Source: Prunus persica (Eukaryota > Streptophyta > Magnoliopsida > Rosales > Rosaceae). Taken from it: 64,000 bases of DNA. Positions 59,221 through 64,000 of this stretch are shown piece after piece; the first letter of the stretch is position 1; the number at the start of each line of letters is the position of its first letter. The stretch spans positions 7,532,611 to 7,596,610 of the forward strand of contig NC_034011.1 of the NCBI RefSeq assembly GCF_000346465.2, in the 5' to 3' direction. Made by a program: the position numbers and the translations under genes. The notes under the pieces are model-generated. The model saw only the letters and a list, made by a program, of their open reading frames with translations. It was not told the origin of the DNA and ran no database searches.

Positions 59221-62200
59221 ATGGCCATGCCCACCATGGCCTTCTCATCGTCACCTTCCATTCTCTCTCTACATTGCGCAACTCACCACCCTCTTGTTCG
59301 TTCCCACACTTCTCTCTCTTCATTACCCAAAATTGCTACTGCCCTCTTCAGCTTCTCAACTTTTCAAACGCTTCCAAAATTCCCGTTGAATAGTAACAAA
59401 AGAATCCAATGCACTGAAAAAGGCTCTTCAGCTTCAAGTCTTGATCCCAAGTCCGGAGTTTCAGTCTACAAGCCCAAGTCCTATGAAGTTCTTGTCGCTG
59501 ATGCTGCAAAATCGCTTGCTTATGCTCTTGAAGATGGAAAGACCCGCTTGGAGATTGATTTTCCGTAAGTTTTTTTGCCCTTGTTGTTTGGATTTGTTGA
59601 AAAGTTCTGGATTTTGAGAAAGTCGATGAGAATTTGTGGAAGGTTTTGAAGTAGATATTGTTTGGATTTTTGGTCGTCGAGTTTTGTTTGTTTTTTGGGC
59701 ATTAACCAAAATTGATATGCTATGCATGATCCATAACGTGTTACCGTTATGATGTTGAGCACACTGCAAGTTTGTTACTATGAATAACTTGCCATCTAGA
59801 AGAAAGATGGAAAATATCTTTAAAAGGTTGAGAACTTTATGAAAATTAATAAATAGAACAAGGCGTTCGGGAAAATTGCTTGATGGAAATAAAGAACCTA
59901 AATTTGGCTAAGATAGGGATGCCTGATAAAGAAAAACATTATCTTGGAGGTGCTTTAACTGTAATGTAAAATGTTTGCGGAAGCTTGTTGACTAGCTTTT
60001 ATATTTAATAGAAATGAGGTTATGTAATTTAGAGACTACTATATCAAGGAATTACTTTTCCTATCAAACCATAGTAATGTGAGTTCATTCCTGTTTGGGG
60101 TATTCCACTAGGAAATTTTGGTTAGTTGTATCTATTGTTTAGGCGTTCTAGTGGCTTTCATATATTCTCCTAATACTTGTTCTTTTTCATGTACCTTATT
60201 TTTTCGAGCTTGTGCCTCCAGACCCCTGCCTAGCAACATATCTTCTTATAAGGTATCTCTCTTTGCTACAAAATTATTAGATGGCTGGATGACCCATCAT
60301 GGTTTACACCTGCTTACTGGAGATTGTTTTCACATATTGATTGTAAAAGCATCCTGTTTTGACTCCATTTAGTCTTCACAGTTGTTTGTTGATTTGTTAT
60401 TTTTCTGTCAGTCCTTATTTTTGATATAGTAAAAGGCTTTATAATCATGCTATGCTTATGCTCCAACCCCAAAGAAAAGATGCTATACAATACCCTACTA
60501 TCATTGTTCTTCTTTGATTTCCTCTTATCAATCACAGTGATATAGCTTGTTGATGACACATAGCAATCTGAATACATGAGACATGATTTTCTCAACTTCC
60601 TAAACATGTAAAAGGGGTCTTCAGATGACTTCATTGATGCCAACGTACAACTGGCCTTGGCTGTTGTAAGGAAGCTCAAAGAAAAAAGGGAAACGAGAGC
60701 TTGCATTGTAAGTTGAATTTTCGTTTCATATAGACGTTTTATATCTTCCATTTGAAGAGTATGTTGACAAGATTTCTTTCTTCAGGTGTTTCCTGATAAG
60801 CCAGAAAAGCGCAGGGCCTCTGAGCTGTTTAAAACAGCTATTGACACGGTAAAAAAAAAAAACTCATGATTTTACTAATCGTTAATTCTTTTTATGTAAT
60901 CAAGTGTAACAGAATCTCCTCAGCCAACAAATTCAGAATTGGTATAAAATTTTGATTCACAGAAAAAGGCTAAAAAAAGTAAAATACATTTCGTAACATG
61001 CTTTTAAATAAAATTTGCATTTCTTATGAAAGAAGTAATGTACACTTGTTGATTTGTAGAGATTAAAATTTACCAAGTTTGTTATGTGTTTATACGTTTA
61101 TCTTATAGCCACGAGAACTATTCACAAAGCAGATTACAGTTCAACAACTCCTTGTATCATTGTTTTCATTCTGATTTTTTTCTTCAGCTCGATGACATAA
61201 CCATAGGTTCCCTGGATGATGTCCCTGGTGGTCCAGTAACCAACTTCTTCAGATCTATAAGGAACACACTTGATTTTGACTTTGAAGATGAAAATGAAGG
61301 TTGGTCATAACTTATAGGACTCAAATGCTTGCTTGTTTTCCCTTTTCAATTGATTGCTTGTATCCCTCTTCTTAGCTTTCACCTCAACTGAAGAATTTTC
61401 ATGCTAATTTGATATTTTTTTTTTTTTTTGGTTCAATGCATGATCCATCTATATAATAAAGAGTATTAACTTTTTTTTTTTGGGTGAACAAAATAATCAT
61501 CCTACAACGCCGGGCACACATTGAAGAGTATTAACTTTCATCTCTATGTCATCTCTTAAAATTGCAGGTCGTTGGGCATCCAATGAGCCTCCCTCTCTTT
61601 ATGTATTCATTAATTGTAGCACCCGTGACCTTGCTTCAATAGAGAAGTACGTGGTATGGTCTCCTCATTGTTAGCTCTCTCAACCATTTTGAAGTTTTGA
61701 CTTTCAAATATATTTCAATACATTTTTTGAATGAATGCTCTTTCCGACCATTAATTTTTGTTCTACCTATATATGGTTTTTATGCCTGATGATTGTATAC
61801 TTATATAAGAATTAACTATGATCTTACAACTTCAATTCTTTTAATGTTTTTTTGGGGTGTCATGACTTGTTGATACTTACTAATTATATTAATTAATGTT
61901 TCCCAATGATAATATTTTGGTAAGAATCAGTTTGATATGAGTTCATCTCTCTAGTGATGCAAATTCATCTATTGGAATCTAAAAACCACTGTTTGATCTA
62001 GAAATCTAGAAACAGACCCAAAAAGGAAAAAAAGATATAAAAAATCAAGAAGATGGGCACAATTGGGGAAAGATTTGAATGCATGTACATATTCTTATCT
62101 ATATGTTTCAACAACTTTATTTGCATTCAAATTCAGCCATTTCGAGACTATGAACTTGAAATTTACAGCTCTAGAAATTGAATGTGCTAACACTGGTTAT

Positions 62201-63061
62201 TTGTGATATATTCAATATGTGCTCCCATTTGCATTTCTGGATCTGTGGTGTGTTGTTTTAAGACTAATGTTGGCTGTGTTTCTCCCTAAAATGTAGTGTT
62301 ATGTGTATCCTTCAACATGCATGTGCTCTTCTTTTTTTTGTGTGCATATTTACTAAACTCCATTCAGGGAAATCATATGATCAGTTTATATTTGCATTTG
62401 CTGGCTGCTTGAAATTAACCATGTACAATAAACTAAGAAAATTGTAGTTCGTGGGCATGTGAAAATGTGCAGGCATCTTATGCTGTTTCCTGGCTACATA
62501 ATCTTATTCCAGAGTCTAATTAAATTTAGCATAGAGTCTAATGGTGTCATTGTCTTACTCTTAAGTTTGAAGTTGTATGCAGCCTGAATTTGACAATTTC
62601 ACATGTTAATCATGAGGATAATCTGGTTCCTCTTTTCCAACTGTGACTCTTCGAGATTTGCAGGAAACATTTGCCATGTCAACCCCGACACTTCTATTTA
62701 ATCTTGAACTCGACACATTGCGGTAATCCTTATGGACCATACATCCAAAGTTGATTTTGCTATTCTCTGACTATAATTTTCATTTTCAATTAGAATCTGT
62801 TAATTATGCAGTGCTGACTTGGGCCTTGTGGGCTTTCCAACCAAAGATTTGCACTATCGCTTTCTTTGTCAATTTATTCCAGTGTTCTATATCCGAATAA
62901 GAGAGTACTCAAAGGTATAATTTATTTACCTTTAATAATTATTACTTGTTTTCTTTCTTGATTTAAATTTTTGGTAACCATTCATTTGTTATCTCCTAAG
63001 ACAGTAGCAGTAGCACCTTATATAGTGAATTACAATGGAGCATTGTTTCGCCAATACCCTG
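59221..63061 (+). CDS. LPA3: LOW PSII ACCUMULATION 3-like chloroplast protein (DUF1995), 3' end outside window
   Basis: Nine exons join in frame: 59221-59564, 60222-60252, 60615-60707, 60786-60848, 61188-61299, 61568-61653, 62664-62722, 62812-62914 and 63001-63061 (317 codons). Coding stops being visible after FRQYPG, and the last exon or exons must lie beyond 64000. The first about 65 residues are Ser/Thr/Pro-rich with few acids, typical of a chloroplast transit peptide. The mature part begins [20 protein letters not shown], then [63 protein letters not shown] and [15 protein letters not shown], which are conserved in DUF1995 proteins. LPA3 is known to assist photosystem II assembly with LPA2. 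The family call is firm; assignment to LPA3 rather than another DUF1995 member is from memory. Confidence 0.85.
61459..61538 (-). mobile_element. Tiny retroposed fragment with 15-bp target duplication in LPA3 intron 5
   Basis: AAGAGTATTAACTTT occurs perfectly at 61459-61473 and 61524-61538. Between them is a 50-bp insert that starts with a T-run (a poly(A) tail on the minus strand) and holds GTTGTAGGATG and GCCCGGCG on that strand. This is the signature of target-primed reverse transcription, probably a 5'-truncated SINE or LINE. Confidence 0.75.
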
Positions 63062-64000
63062 GTATGTATTAAAAGATTTCTCATATACTGGATTATTGCT
63101 TATTCTTTATCTTAACTTTCATAGGTTTATAATTTATTTATCCCAACAAATTGGACGACAGTCCTTAGATCGTTTAGATTATACGATAAGGTCTTCTTGG
63201 AAGAACGATTAAAGAATAATCCAAAGTTATTTTAAGTTATGCTAATTTATGCAAGACCTGTTATTCACATGATAGTGGTTTCTCAGCACTGATGCTGCTC
63301 TGGACTTGATGAAGAATACATTGTCAATGTTTGAGAGTCTTGATCAAGGGATTTTGTTCAGAAGTCATCTAATGCTCACCTTGATGGTTGGCCAGATTAG
63401 GAAAGGACAGGTGTAGTGGTTACATGATAAACAAAAGATATAACCCAATTAGCGCGTCATGCAATATTTACTTGTTTTCTTTGGACAGTTTAGAGTTTGA
63501 TTATTTTGGGACCATTTGTACAGCTTGCAGAGTGAATTGGTTATCTTTGTTATCTTTATGTTTGAATATCTATTCTGCAAAATAGAGTTTGTCTGGAAGA
63601 AATATTAGAAAAATTAATGTGTTCGGGAAGTAACTAAAGTTCTACTTTAGCTTCTCCTTGGGCATCTTTGTCTAAACACTTTAAAGATATTCCTTTTAGT
63701 GTTATTCTTCTTGATTTGGGGGAGCCTTGATTTTATTGTAGTTTAAATTTGTACTTAGGGTGTTGATTGACATCTCTTTCATCCCATTAGTATCATTTTA
63801 TTTATCAACAAAATTTTGTTCCTGGGAGATGGAAAAAAAAAGTTCCCACTTTTATTGTTTTTATAAATTTTAGAAGTTAGTAAATTCATCATATAGTTCA
63901 ATTGTTTCCTTCTTTTACTTTTTGGAAAACATGACAATGTCGATAACATGCTATGCGTTGTACAATTGATAGATCTGATTCTCACTGGACATTTACAAAG
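63062..64000. other. Likely intron of the LPA3-like gene
   Basis: After the donor CCTG|GTATGT no further DUF1995 exon is visible. The open frames here have no motifs. Confidence 0.6.

Overview
The window is nuclear DNA from a flowering plant, a eudicot. The genes have many introns, the intergenic DNA is AT-rich with long CT/GA microsatellites, and there are plant retrotransposons. A 5S-rRNA-derived, Cassandra-like LTR fragment and the style of the other LTRs point to Rosaceae (Prunus-like). That placement is an inference from memory of repeat families, not from a search.

The left third (1-12.1 kb) is mostly repeats. It holds a decayed DUF26/Gnk2 gene fragment (60-392), a truncated Cassandra-like LTR carrying part of a 5S gene (about 1480-1679), a transposon-protein fragment (1655-2101), and an LTR-like promoter region (about 2988-3640). 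It also holds a complete but dead Ty1/copia element (5328-11381) with two LTRs, PBS, PPT and a CTAAT target duplication. The copia element is split by an LTR-like insertion and sits inside an older fold-back element whose arms lie at about 5011-5270 and 11650-12088.

Five host genes follow. PLMT (phospholipid methyltransferase, minus, 12265-14958, two exons) makes phosphatidylcholine precursors. A HOOKLESS1-like GNAT acetyltransferase (plus, 27505-29995, three exons) comes next. An ABCC-type transporter resembling ABCC13/MRP11 (minus, 32018-54714) was reconstructed as 36 exons encoding 1469 aa in one continuous frame. A single-exon MAPKKK-type kinase (minus, 56625-57734) contains a poly-threonine tract. 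An LPA3-like DUF1995 chloroplast protein (plus, from 59221) runs off the right edge. The genes look like ordinary neighbours, and nothing suggests a shared pathway.

The most unusual object is a 6.1 kb Pack-MULE-like element (16258-22386). It has about 1.34 kb terminal inverted repeats starting GGGAAATAG, a 9-bp target duplication with one mismatch, and no visible transposase. It has captured pieces of at least four host genes: golgin candidate 5/TMF, CCT8 (TCP-1 theta), mitochondrial CPN60 and ribosomal protein S8. Two golgin exons lie inside the terminal repeats, so they exist as a perfect-arm inverted repeat, each arm behind its own TATA-like promoter. That arrangement could yield double-stranded RNA against the parental golgin gene (inference).

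Smaller elements fill the rest. They include a MITE-like element with ATATCG repeats, a hAT-like nonautonomous element, two solo LTRs of one family in opposite orientation in ABCC13 introns, and a 50-bp retroposed fragment with a 15-bp target duplication in an LPA3 intron.
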